64,000 nt of DNA from the NCBI RefSeq assembly GCF_015074785.1, contig NZ_CP042464.1, forward strand, positions 248,001 to 312,000, read 5' to 3'. The notes beneath the pieces are model-generated. The model saw only the letters and a list, made by a program, of their open reading frames with translations. It ran no database searches and was not told the origin of the DNA. Each line of letters opens with the position of its first letter. Position 1 is the first letter of the stretch. Shown here one piece after another: positions 1 through 9,138 of this stretch. The stretch comes from Segatella copri (GTDB lineage Bacteria > Bacteroidota > Bacteroidia > Bacteroidales > Bacteroidaceae). A program made the position numbers and the translations under genes.

Positions 1-1214
1 GCTTCCTTGCTCTGTGAATCCATCGGAATGCGATAGGTGTTTGCTCTGTTTGCAGGATCTATAGCCTTCCATGCTTCAAAGTCGGCATCTGTTTCATACC
101 ATGCAGAATAGTATCGCGTTACTGGCTTACCTACCAGACTCTCACCATTCTTGTACCAGGTCCAGTAACCGGTACCTGCAGCATTTCCTTTGTTTATATC
201 TGGCAATTCCTTCATGAAGGTAGCATCGTAACGCTGGTCTCCCTTCTTGAAACAATGCAAGGCATAGAGGGTTGGTACATAGCTGGAGGTTGTAGCCTTG
301 ATGTTATCCTCGTTTCCACCCAGATAGTTGCAGTAGTAACCGCTCCATTCTGTACCACCTGATGTTGTATTGTTGGCTGTAGCCAAATCATATTCCACAT
401 CCCAAAGGAACTCTTCGTTGTCATCGCCCGATCCGTCTGCCTTCCAGAGCTTGGCAAATGGGGTAGTCAGTTTTCTGCCTGCAATCACCTCATCGGCAAG
501 AGCTGCTGCCTTGGAGAAGTAGTCTTGTTTGTTGAGGTCCCATGCTGCAGAAAGGTAGGTTTTGGCTAGGATAGCCTTGGCTGTTTCCTGGCTGATTCTG
601 CCGCCACCCTTGGTAGCTGTAGAAGCTTGGAGCACATTCTTGCCGATGACATCCTCCAACTCGCTGATGATGTAGGCGTATACGTCAGCAGCAGAAGACT
701 TAGGATAACCCATATCGGCAGTGGTAATGAAGTCCTTCATGATAGGCACACCACCGAAGTTGTTTACCAGAAGATAGTACTCGTATGCTGCCAGGACACG
801 TGCCTCGCCAACGAGCTTGTTCTTCGTGGCATCATCTACCTTAGCACTCTGTGCATAGTATGACACAGAGTTGGCAGCACGGATACCTGAATAGAGATAA
901 GTATAGAGATTCTTGATATCACTATTCTCAGGAGTCAAGGTCTCGTAAGTATTCAAAGCCTCGTTCATCTTGTTGCGGGCATCAGCATACATATCTGTAC
1001 CTGCTGAGAAACAGCTGGTGAACAGAGGCGCCGCATAGACGTCTTGCAGACGCTGGTAGGCATCGTTTACCAAAGTGTTGAAACCATCCTTGGTAGCGAA
1101 GGTTTGCTTGTCGCTCACGTTCGACTTGTTTTCTGCGTCCAGGAAGTCGCTGCAGCTGGTCATGGTGCCCATGACACAGGCTGCGAGAGCTACGCTATAT
1201 AATATCTTTTTCAT
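1..1214 (-). CDS. SusD/RagB-family surface glycan-binding lipoprotein (partial, 3' end outside window)
   Basis: The product is an outer-membrane lipoprotein of the SusD family, which captures oligosaccharides for its SusC partner. Translation from 1214 begins MKKILYSVALAACVMG, and a lipobox (MTSC, Cys21) is followed by SDFLD, the usual start of mature SusD proteins. About 404 codons are inside the window and no stop is reached before base 1, so the C-terminus lies beyond the left edge. TPR-type helices typical of the family (region AARVLAAYEYYLLVNNFGG-like, KAILAKTYLSAAWDLN) are visible. It sits 50 bp downstream of the SusC gene at 1265-4540 on the same strand, so the two form a pair transcribed leftwards. 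Neighbouring enzymes suggest a pectin-derived ligand; that is inference. Confidence 0.93.
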   Translation of the reverse strand, partial: MKKILYSVALAACVMGTMTSCSDFLDAENKSNVSDKQTFATKDGFNTLVNDAYQRLQDVYAAPLFTSCFSAGTDMYADARNKMNEALNTYETLTPENSDIKNLYTYLYSGIRAANSVSYYAQSAKVDDATKNKLVGEARVLAAYEYYLLVNNFGGVPIMKDFITTADMGYPKSSAADVYAYIISELEDVIGKNVLQASTATKGGGRISQETAKAILAKTYLSAAWDLNKQDYFSKAAALADEVIAGRKLTTPFAKLWKADGSGDDNEEFLWDVEYDLATANNTTSGGTEWSGYYCNYLGGNEDNIKATTSSYVPTLYALHCFKKGDQRYDATFMKELPDINKGNAAGTGYWTWYKNGESLVGKPVTRYYSAWYETDADFEAWKAIDPANRANTYRIPMDSQSKE

Positions 1215-1264
1215 AATTGTTTCCTTTAATTTATATGAAGTTTAGAACTTAATTGGGATGAAGC

Positions 1265-4200
1265 TTAGAACTTCAAGTTGACACCAAACTGGTAGGTTAC
1301 AGATGATGGACCGCCATTCTGCAGATTCTGTGATGCCCACTCTGGGTCGAAGCCCTTGTAGTTGGTGAAGCAGAATGGGTTCAGAACGTTTACATAAACA
1401 CGGAGATTTCTGATACCTGCCTTGTTTACTACGCTCTTAGGCAATGTGTAACCCAGGGTAATATTCTTAACCTTGGTGAAAGAGGTCTTCTGATACTGGA
1501 AACCTTCTCCCTTGGCTGAACCCTTGTCACCGAAGTAACCACCCATCGAAGTATCGCTGTTGTTTGGATAAGGATACTTTCCGTAGTGGGTCTCTGTGGC
1601 GGTTGTAATCTCACCTGTTGCATGATCGATGATTGGTGCTCCCTTTGGTATGTAGTAATCCAGTTGCATGTGAGCATTACCACGGTCGCCATACTTCATA
1701 TACTTCTCATGGAAGTAGCTGCGTGACCAGAATCCGCTCTTTGTATAGAACATGATAGAGAAGTCGAAGCCCTTGAAGTAAACATTGGTAGTGAAACTAC
1801 CGGTCCAGCGTGGATCTGTGCAGCCATAAATCTGCTTATCGTTGTCGTCAATCTTACCGTCATCGTTCCAGTCGTTTACTGCCATCTGACCTTCATACCA
1901 CTTATACTTAGTGCCATACTTCTCGTAGAATTCCTTCAGGGTATAGTGCTTGTCACCATTCATGGTGTGCATGGTTACACCCTTGTCGGTGATGACATCG
2001 GTATGGGTATAGTCACGGAGTACGTTCAGTGGCTCGCCGATAAACCAGTTGTTGGCTACCTCATCAACCTTACCATTACTCAACTCCTTAATCTTGTTCC
2101 AGTTGCGGGCAAAGTTCACATTGGCACTCCAAGAGAAGTCTTTCTTGTTGATGATGTTAAAGTTCAAACCGAGTTCAATACCTCTGTTTTGGACAGAACC
2201 TACATTGAAGGTTGAAGTCTTCTCACCAGTTTCGATTGGCACTGAACGTGACATAATCTGACCATCTGAAAGACGGTTATAGAAGTCGGCCGTTACATTG
2301 ATGCGATTCTTTAGGAAACTCAAGTCGAGACCGAGGTCAAACTCCTTCACTTTCTCCCAGATAAGGGCGGTGTTAACCAATCCGTTAGGATAATAACCCT
2401 GTACCTCTTTGCCATCTATGGTTACATAAGATGGACCTGTAGCAGAAGCGATAGTTACATAGTCACCCACATTGTTATTACCGGTAACACCATAAGAAAC
2501 ACGGAGCTTGGTGTTGTCGAGCCAAGAGCTGAACTGCTTCATCCATGCTTCATCTGAGATACGCCATGCCGCAGCTACAGACGGGAACCATCCCCAACGG
2601 TTGCCGTCGGCAAAACGTGAACTACCATCGGCACGGAGTGTAGCTGTTGCCATATATCTTCCCTTGTAAGAATAGTTGGCACGGAAGGCGAATGACTCCA
2701 AAGATGACTCGTTGTATGAGCTGGAGAGATTCTTATCACCGCTAGCTGAACCCAGATTGTGGAAGGTGGTATGGTCGTTGGCGATACCCTTAGCTTCCTC
2801 ATACTGATATTCCGTATTGCTCTTGTAGAGTGAGAAGAGAGCCATGGCACCAATGTTATGGTCGCCGAAAGTCTCGTTGTAGTCGATCTGGTTATCCCAG
2901 GTCCAATCCATACGAGTGGTGTTACCCACAGAGGCAAAGTTAGTCTTGTTCTTCTGATAGTAGGTAGAACCTACGTCGTTGCCCTCGTTGATACCTGTGG
3001 CATAGAAGATGCCCTGGCGCTTGTGAGAATAGTTTGGAGAGAATGTTGTGGTAAACTTCAATCCCTTCATGATATTGGCACGCAGATACAGGTTACCCAT
3101 CATGGTATATTTCTTGGTCTCGTCGGTATAGTTACCATCATAGAGGTCAATCAATGGGTTGTAGGTGGATGTGAACTGTGCATCCGACTCGAAGGCAGCC
3201 TTGGCGCCCGGGTTAGGAATCAGATTGCCATCTGCATCTGTAGGAGATACGAATGGGTTGAAATAGAATGCATTCACATATGGTGAATAAGTTCCATCGG
3301 TACAAACATCTTCTGTCTTACTCATAGACAAGTTGACAGAGAAACCAGCATCAAAGACTTTGTTGAGTTTGGCATCCATGGCACCCTTCAGGTTGAAACG
3401 CTCATAGTCGTTTCCTTTGAATACGTTCTCCTCGCCCTGATAACCCATACCTACACGGTAGTTGATCTTGTCTGTAGCACCGGCAGCACTGATAAAGTGG
3501 TTCTGCTGAGCAGCTGTGCGGGTAACCATCTTCTTCCAATCGTAACCGTCGAAACTTGGATCCATCATCAGTTCGTAAAGCTTTGAATCCTTGTAGCTGG
3601 TTGCTCCCTTGCGGGCAAGGAAGGCAGAATTCAAGTCGGTATTCTTGATGATGTAATGTGGATGTCCATCGGCATCAACACCCTTGCGGCTAGAGCCATC
3701 GTAGCTCTTTCCGTCGAGCGTGGTATATCTGGCAAAACGATAATCCATAAACTCGTTGGCATCCATAAACTCAGGCATGCGCGCCAACTTCTTGATACCA
3801 TAATATCCGTCATAAGAGATGGTTGCCTTCTGTGCCTTGTCTGCACCCTTGCTGCCCTTGGTGGTAATCATGATGACACCGGCAGAAGCACGGGAACCAT
3901 AGATGGCGGTAGAAGATGCATCTTTCAATACGTCGATGCGGTCGATATCATCTGGATTGAGGAAGTCCATGTTGTCGCAAACTACACCATCGATAACATA
4001 CAATGGCTGTGCCTGCTTGTTGATAGAAGCCTGTCCACGAACCTGAATATTGAAGCCTGCACCAGCGCGGCTACCAGACTGGGTGATGTTGACACCAGGA
4101 ACAGAACCCTGCAGAGACTCTGCAAGATTGGTAGTACCACGAGCGGCTATCTTTTCTGAGTTGACAGATGCGATAGAGCCAGTTACGTCGCGTTTACGCA

Positions 4201-4540
4201 TAGTACCATAACCAACGACAACGACCTCGTCAAGGGCTGCATTGTCATCTTCAAGTACGATGTTCCATGTTTTCTGACTTCCTACTTTTACTTTCTTAGG
4301 CTTGCAGCCGATGTAGCTGAAAGTCAAGACCGCATTAGGGTCTGCGTTCTGAATGGTAAACTTACCGTCAAGGTCGGTGATGCCACCTGCTTTGCCATTC
4401 TGGTCAGTAATGGTTACACCAATCATTGGGTCGCCATTAGCATCCTTAACGGTACCTTGGATTGTTTTCTGCGCAAAAGCGAGGAAACAAACCGAACTCA
4501 AGGTCAGTGCCATGCTGGCACGTTTCAGTTGTTGATACAT
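1265..4540 (-). CDS. SusC/RagA-family TonB-linked outer-membrane transporter
   Basis: This is a TonB-dependent glycan importer of 1091 residues, normal for SusC. It has an N-terminal signal peptide (about residues 1-23, ending AFAQ), a carboxypeptidase-regulatory-like domain (about 27-100), then the SusC signature DEVVVVGYGTMRKRDVTGS, a plug domain with LYVIDGV and DVLKDASSTAIYGSRAS, and a long beta-barrel ending in Phe (GVNLKF). It is the first gene of an operon whose next member is the SusD gene at 1-1214. A -7 element (CAAAGGTA at 4686-4693, TACCTTTG on the coding strand) without a good -33 box, and an 18-bp palindromic operator at 4735-4752, lie upstream. The operator is shared with three other pectin promoters. 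Substrate assignment to pectin oligosaccharides rests on neighbours. Confidence 0.95.
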   Translation of the reverse strand: MYQQLKRASMALTLSSVCFLAFAQKTIQGTVKDANGDPMIGVTITDQNGKAGGITDLDGKFTIQNADPNAVLTFSYIGCKPKKVKVGSQKTWNIVLEDDNAALDEVVVVGYGTMRKRDVTGSIASVNSEKIAARGTTNLAESLQGSVPGVNITQSGSRAGAGFNIQVRGQASINKQAQPLYVIDGVVCDNMDFLNPDDIDRIDVLKDASSTAIYGSRASAGVIMITTKGSKGADKAQKATISYDGYYGIKKLARMPEFMDANEFMDYRFARYTTLDGKSYDGSSRKGVDADGHPHYIIKNTDLNSAFLARKGATSYKDSKLYELMMDPSFDGYDWKKMVTRTAAQQNHFISAAGATDKINYRVGMGYQGEENVFKGNDYERFNLKGAMDAKLNKVFDAGFSVNLSMSKTEDVCTDGTYSPYVNAFYFNPFVSPTDADGNLIPNPGAKAAFESDAQFTSTYNPLIDLYDGNYTDETKKYTMMGNLYLRANIMKGLKFTTTFSPNYSHKRQGIFYATGINEGNDVGSTYYQKNKTNFASVGNTTRMDWTWDNQIDYNETFGDHNIGAMALFSLYKSNTEYQYEEAKGIANDHTTFHNLGSASGDKNLSSSYNESSLESFAFRANYSYKGRYMATATLRADGSSRFADGNRWGWFPSVAAAWRISDEAWMKQFSSWLDNTKLRVSYGVTGNNNVGDYVTIASATGPSYVTIDGKEVQGYYPNGLVNTALIWEKVKEFDLGLDLSFLKNRINVTADFYNRLSDGQIMSRSVPIETGEKTSTFNVGSVQNRGIELGLNFNIINKKDFSWSANVNFARNWNKIKELSNGKVDEVANNWFIGEPLNVLRDYTHTDVITDKGVTMHTMNGDKHYTLKEFYEKYGTKYKWYEGQMAVNDWNDDGKIDDNDKQIYGCTDPRWTGSFTTNVYFKGFDFSIMFYTKSGFWSRSYFHEKYMKYGDRGNAHMQLDYYIPKGAPIIDHATGEITTATETHYGKYPYPNNSDTSMGGYFGDKGSAKGEGFQYQKTSFTKVKNITLGYTLPKSVVNKAGIRNLRVYVNVLNPFCFTNYKGFDPEWASQNLQNGGPSSVTYQFGVNLKF

Positions 4541-4734
4541 AACGATGTTTGTTTTGTAGGTTATTATTATTTCTTGTTAAGTTTTGGTCTAATTGAACTT
4601 ATTCGCGATTAGTTGTAGTCGTGTTTGATTCTCAATAGATCATAAGGAATCTTCGATTTTTGGTTATAATCTTAGATTTCTGCTACAAAGGTAATTAAAA
4701 TTTTTAAATGTTGAATAAAATAAATGAAAAATCT

Positions 4735-4752
4735 AACGTAAACGTTTTCGGA
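4735..4752. promoter_or_regulatory. Palindromic operator A upstream of susC (site 1 of 4)
   Basis: The sequence AACGTAAACGTTTTCGGA is a near-palindrome centred on the CG at 4743/4744. It matches sites at 12622, 16352 and 17890, and resembles LacI-family operators (CG-centred TAAACGTTTA). Its centre lies about 54 bp upstream of the centre of the -7 box at 4686-4693. A shortened relative lacking one central base, TACGTAACGTTTACTG, occurs at 4812-4827 and may be a second, weaker site. Confidence 0.7.
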
Positions 4753-4862
4753 AGTGTTGTTTCTACAATATTGTCTTTTCGTCGTATTGATTCAGGCGGG
4801 TAAGTGAGCCCTACGTAACGTTTACTGAGGCTTTTTTGAAGTTCAGATGAGGCTTACTTGAT

Positions 4863-5258
4863 GGGGCAGGAGTTAGCAGAAATTACATCACGACGTATCT
4901 GTTGCTGCGTCGTGACGCACTGATTGCTACATCGTGACGCATCAGAAGCTGCGTCGTGATGTAATTTCGGGAACATCGGCAAGCGGAGCCGCTTACGCTG
5001 ATGAAACCATGTTCTTCATTGCGCAAGTTCATACGTTTCATTGAGCCGATACATCCGACTGCGCTGGTTTAAAGATCCGACTGCGCTGGCTTGAAGATTC
5101 GATTGCGCTGGCTTGAAGATATGACTTCGTTGTCTCGAAGATTCGAATTCGTAAGCAGAATGAGACGGATTTGTTTGCAGAATGAAGTGGCTGAGTTTGC
5201 AGAATGAAGTGGCTGTGTTAGCTGAATGAAGTGGCTGTGTTAGCTGAATGAAGTAGCG
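4863..5258. repeat. Array A: 18 degenerate units in a continuous 22-bp register
   Basis: The gap between the susC promoter region and the terminator at 5386 can be cut into 18 consecutive 22-bp units starting at 4863. Neighbouring units are similar: those starting at 5061, 5083 and 5105 share GCGCTGG and GAAGAT; those at 5171, 5193, 5215 and 5237 share GAATGAAGT; those at 4907, 4929 and 4951 share TCGTGA. The left part also forms a perfect 16-bp inverted repeat (4880-4895 with 4952-4967). Twenty-two is not a multiple of three, so this is not a protein repeat; an 86-codon minus-strand frame across it (5016-5276) is probably chance. Similar arrays lie at 58652 and 62643. Function unknown. Confidence 0.8.
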
Positions 5259-5385
5259 AAAAAAAAGGCATGTCATCGCACTTATGACACACTCTTCCTT
5301 ATGTACTTACGCTGCAAATATACGCTTTTCTTTCGTAACTTCCAAGAAAATAATTGTAAAAATGAGATAGAGAATAAGAGAAAAT

Positions 5386-5425
5386 AAAAAAAGTGCAATG
5401 CTCCATATAAGCATTGCACTTTTTC
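5386..5425. terminator. Intrinsic terminator after the susC-susD-lipoprotein operon
   Basis: The stem AGTGCAATGC (5392-5401) pairs with GCATTGCACT (5411-5420). It is flanked by A-runs and T-runs on both sides, so it could work in both directions. It lies about 35 bp beyond the stop of the minus-strand lipoprotein gene at 5458. Confidence 0.85.
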
Positions 5426-5457
5426 TTAAATTTATATGAGATGTTAATCCTTGTGGA

Positions 5458-7146
5458 TTAATCCTCTACTACATACCAGCGTGGGTCACCAGCCTTTTCC
5501 TTCAAAGTACCAGCCTTGATGGTAAAGTCGCCATTGGTTGGGTCCTTGAACAACTGGGTAGAGCTGAACTCTGTATCATTCACGCCCTTAATCACCTTGA
5601 AGAAGTCTGTTGTTCTGAAGCTGTTTACTACAGTTGCTGGAGTCTTGCTTCTGATGTTCTTGTTGGTAGCTTCATCAGCACTCTTACCGAAGATACAGTT
5701 CTCAATAGTGAAGGTGCTTGGTCCGAATGTGTCAACGTTGAAGTCAACGAAGAACTGACCATTACCATTACAGTTGTAGAATGTGCTGTTCTTGATGGTG
5801 ATGTCCTGCATATCTGTCTTCTTGCTGAAGATAAATACCTTACCGGTTACACAGATACTGTTGAATGTACAGCCGTCAATCTCTACGTTGTCGAGATGAC
5901 CTTTACCGCTGCCTGCATCAATGTGGATGAAACCATAACCTGCACAGAGTTTGGTGAAGATACTGTTCTTCAAGGTAAGTTTGCCGATAGACTTAGCATC
6001 ACTTCCCTGGATACGGAAGAATGATGTTTTGATATTGCTAACCTCGCAATCCTCCAAAGTGAACTCGCTTATGGTACAAGCCTTGCTCTGGTTGATGAAG
6101 TAACCAGCACCATTTTCTACCAATTTCACGTTCTGGAACTTGATGAATGCATGAGAACCTGCAATATCGAAGTTCTTGTCAAGATTGATGGTAGGCGCAT
6201 CACCACCTGCCAAACCGAAGAATGTAACAGACATTCCGTCTGGGATGGTTACGTTGGTCTTGCCACCGTCTGAATCATTTGTGCCGTAGAGAGAAACTGT
6301 GGCACCTGCAGGAATACCGATGGTTGCACTATAGTTAGTCTCGTTTCCTGCTGCAGCTTTGGCCTGCTCTGCAATCTCATCAATGAGAGTCTGGGAGATA
6401 ACATTCACGTCACTTGGGAGCGTGTACTTATAGTTTGCAGATGGCATTGCAGCAGGTGTGGTGAACTGCAACTGACCACGTTTTGCCTCATTGTTATATA
6501 ATGTGGCGATGTAAGTAGTTGTTGGCTTCACGTTAGAGTAAGTAACTTTACCAGCAGCAATTTGGTCTGCGGTAAGTTCATGCTTGCTCTTATCCTCTGG
6601 ATCTGCTGCGTTGACAATTGTGATATGGGTAACTGTCGCACCTGGAGTCCAAGAGAAATTAACGTGGTCTTCAAAGAGGTCGGCTGTAGTAAGCTCGTTG
6701 AATAACTGTTCAGCCTTTGTCTTGAATGATGAACCATCCTTGTAGTAAACCCATTTAGACTCGTTAGCAGTAGAAGACATAGCCTTTACACGCATGTAGT
6801 ACTTGCTGTCGCCATCGAGACCTGAGAGAACTACTGGAGATGAAGTCAACGACTTATCTTCACCGAACTTGATGATGTTAGCATTCTCAACACCTTCGTA
6901 AAGAGAGTCCTTGCTTACCTCGAATACATAGTACTCTGGTGAAGAAACTGCTTTTGATGTGAAGGCAGAGAATGTAACCGTAGCTGATGTTTCGGCAGTT
7001 TCAACGGTGATTTTGTCACCGTTGAGACCGAACAATCTTGACAGGCTGCCATCTACGTCCCAGTCATTGCCATCGGTACAAGAAGTAGCCGACAGAGTCA
7101 ATGCCATCATAGATGCTGTGCCCAATATGTTTTTAATGCTCTTCAT
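5458..7146 (-). CDS. Surface lipoprotein with FN3-like and beta-helix regions (DUF4957/DUF5123-like)
   Basis: A 562-residue outer-membrane lipoprotein encoded directly after the SusD gene. The start at 7146 is chosen because MKSIKNILGTASMMALTLSA is a signal sequence followed by the lipobox SATSC (Cys23); an upstream ATG at 7191 would bury this and overlap the susD stop. Two FN3-like regions (about residues 35-225) precede a C-terminal half with repeated short strands and N/F ladders typical of right-handed beta-helices. This layout fits the DUF4957/DUF5123 proteins that Bacteroidetes encode next to SusC/D in pectin loci. The likely role is a surface glycan-binding protein; catalytic activity is not evident. 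It is the third gene of the operon susC-susD-lipoprotein and is followed by a strong terminator. Confidence 0.8.
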   Translation of the reverse strand: MKSIKNILGTASMMALTLSATSCTDGNDWDVDGSLSRLFGLNGDKITVETAETSATVTFSAFTSKAVSSPEYYVFEVSKDSLYEGVENANIIKFGEDKSLTSSPVVLSGLDGDSKYYMRVKAMSSTANESKWVYYKDGSSFKTKAEQLFNELTTADLFEDHVNFSWTPGATVTHITIVNAADPEDKSKHELTADQIAAGKVTYSNVKPTTTYIATLYNNEAKRGQLQFTTPAAMPSANYKYTLPSDVNVISQTLIDEIAEQAKAAAGNETNYSATIGIPAGATVSLYGTNDSDGGKTNVTIPDGMSVTFFGLAGGDAPTINLDKNFDIAGSHAFIKFQNVKLVENGAGYFINQSKACTISEFTLEDCEVSNIKTSFFRIQGSDAKSIGKLTLKNSIFTKLCAGYGFIHIDAGSGKGHLDNVEIDGCTFNSICVTGKVFIFSKKTDMQDITIKNSTFYNCNGNGQFFVDFNVDTFGPSTFTIENCIFGKSADEATNKNIRSKTPATVVNSFRTTDFFKVIKGVNDTEFSSTQLFKDPTNGDFTIKAGTLKEKAGDPRWYVVED

Positions 7147-7174
7147 TTTCTTGTCTTTTTTGATTAAAGATGAA

Positions 7175-9118
7175 TTAGTCTGCATAACCATAAGAGTTGT
7201 GAATCTTACCGTTGGTTGCAGAGATGGTTGTAGAAGCGATTGGCATGAGATAGCGGTTCTTCACTGCTACGTTATCGCCAACCAAACCGCTGCTGATAGA
7301 TGGCAGGTTTACGTCAACCTGTGTATCTGAACCTGTATCCAACTTAGCTGCACCGAATGAGTCGATACTGCCATCGTAGTCAGCAGATGTCTTTCCGTCA
7401 GGAATACCATACCATGTTACGCTAGAGAAGTCAATCTTGGTTTTCTTCTCATCCAGGTAGTTGAAGTAGATGGTCTTCTGGTAAGTACCGTCTGCAAGTT
7501 CAGCCAGGTAAGTCTGCTTGAACTCATTGATCTTTTCTGCGAGGAGGTTCCAACGAATCAGGTCGTACTTGCGGATACCTTCACCTGCAAACTCCCACAT
7601 GTTCTCCTGAACGAGAGCATTGAAGAATGCGTCCTTGTCAGAAGCAATGTTGTTGACGTATGCCTTAGCTTCATTCTTGTCAGCCTGGTTAAAGGCACGG
7701 GTATGTACTGCTTCCAAAGCCTGGCGGGCTGTCATGCCGTTTGCTGAACCTTCGTAGTTGGCATCAGGGTTGCCTGCCAACTCGTTCATGCACTCAGCAT
7801 AGTAGAGCAATACCTGAGCGTAGCGCATCTTCACTGGATTGATACCTGTAGTGTGCTTAGCTGTTGCCTTAAGGTTGTTCTTCAACCAAGTATTGTTCAT
7901 CTTGCGGGCATCCCACTTACCTACATATATACCGAAAGGAGCATTCTTCAGCATGTTCTCAACAGTGTTGCTGCCGTCCTGCTTGATTTCGAAGTTGGCG
8001 CAAGTGATGTCACGGCGTGTATCCTTCTTGTCGTAAGAATAGAGCAGAGGTGCAGTAACCTTCATCTTACCAGATGAGTTGCCATAGCCATATTCTGTTG
8101 TAACACCATTCAGGCGGACACCTACAGTGTAACCCAACTCTCCTGTTACGTTCTCACCGAAAGGAATCTCGAAGAGGTTCTCGTGGTAAGTCTTGTCGAG
8201 AGAGAGCTGGTTAATCAAGTACCACTCGTTCTCGAAAGATGGGTTGAGATTGTGAGTGTTGTCGTTGATGATAGCTGACCAGTGTTTCAGGGCACGCTCG
8301 TAGAGAGCCTTGCGGTCTGCTGCACCAGGGCGCTGTGTTGGATAAGTAGCATCGCTGTAAGATGCTGTCTCATATCCGTCCTTTGACTTCTCACGGATGG
8401 CGTAGCCGGCGCGTGTCATGGCAATCTGTGCCAGGAGAGCGTGAGCATAACCCTTGGTTGTGCGCTCTGTGGTATAGCCTGTTGCCTGGTCTGCCCATGG
8501 CAAGTATTCGATAGCCTCATCCAGGTCGTTCATCAGGGAATCCATAATCACGTCGCGGTCGGTCTTCTCCAGGTAAGCGTTGCTCAAGTCAGACTTTGAT
8601 GCTTCAACCTTGAAAGGAATATCACCGAAAATACGAACCAGGTCAAAGTAAACCATGGCGCGGATGGTGAGTGCCTCGCCGAGGCTACGTTCCATAGACT
8701 TCTGGTTAGCACCACCGGCAGTGAGAGTTGCGCTGCTGCGGATACCCTCGATAATCTGGTTGGCATCCTCGATGATACCATACTCAGCATCCCATACGCC
8801 GCTAATCTTGCTCCATCCCGGGTCCATGTTATAGTTCATGTTACCACGTTCACTTGAGGTGTTGGTAGCATTGCTGCCAAGACCGTCAATCAATTCGCAG
8901 TCGCTGTTCAGGTTCCATACAATAGACAGGTCCTGTGCGTAGGTACGGTCCTGAGCCATTCCGCCATAGAGCTTATTGACGCGAAGATTGGTATAATAAG
9001 GTGAGGCGTAGGTATTCTCAGCAGTCATCTCTGATGGAGAGGTCTGATCCAGGAAGTCGGAGCATGAAGACAATCCTAATACGCCTGCCAATGCAAATGC
9101 ATATAATATCTTGTTCAT
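7175..9118 (-). CDS. SusD/RagB-family surface glycan-binding lipoprotein
   Basis: A full-length SusD homologue of 647 residues with signal peptide and lipobox (LGLSSC, Cys19), then SDFLDQTSPSE as in many SusD proteins. The conserved region EALTIRAMVYFDLVRIFGD (SusD N-terminal helices) and the C-terminal ENMWEFAGEGIRKYDLIRWN block of RagB/SusD are both visible. It lies 20 bp after the SusC gene at 9139 and 28 bp before the lipoprotein start at 7146, so the three are co-transcribed. It should sit as a lid on the SusC barrel and bind pectin-derived oligosaccharides; the ligand is inferred from the surrounding CE8, PL1, GH28 and GH105 enzymes. Confidence 0.95.
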   Translation of the reverse strand: MNKILYAFALAGVLGLSSCSDFLDQTSPSEMTAENTYASPYYTNLRVNKLYGGMAQDRTYAQDLSIVWNLNSDCELIDGLGSNATNTSSERGNMNYNMDPGWSKISGVWDAEYGIIEDANQIIEGIRSSATLTAGGANQKSMERSLGEALTIRAMVYFDLVRIFGDIPFKVEASKSDLSNAYLEKTDRDVIMDSLMNDLDEAIEYLPWADQATGYTTERTTKGYAHALLAQIAMTRAGYAIREKSKDGYETASYSDATYPTQRPGAADRKALYERALKHWSAIINDNTHNLNPSFENEWYLINQLSLDKTYHENLFEIPFGENVTGELGYTVGVRLNGVTTEYGYGNSSGKMKVTAPLLYSYDKKDTRRDITCANFEIKQDGSNTVENMLKNAPFGIYVGKWDARKMNNTWLKNNLKATAKHTTGINPVKMRYAQVLLYYAECMNELAGNPDANYEGSANGMTARQALEAVHTRAFNQADKNEAKAYVNNIASDKDAFFNALVQENMWEFAGEGIRKYDLIRWNLLAEKINEFKQTYLAELADGTYQKTIYFNYLDEKKTKIDFSSVTWYGIPDGKTSADYDGSIDSFGAAKLDTGSDTQVDVNLPSISSGLVGDNVAVKNRYLMPIASTTISATNGKIHNSYGYAD

Positions 9119-9138
9119 TGTTATTATCTTATAAAGTT

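Noticed and set aside
4812..4827. TACGTAACGTTTACTG as a full operator.
   Set aside because: It lacks one central base, which would change half-site phasing; mentioned only as a possible weak site.
5016..5276. A minus-strand open frame of 86 codons.
   Set aside because: It lies inside the 22-bp array, where the reading frame rotates from unit to unit; no family resemblance and no promoter.
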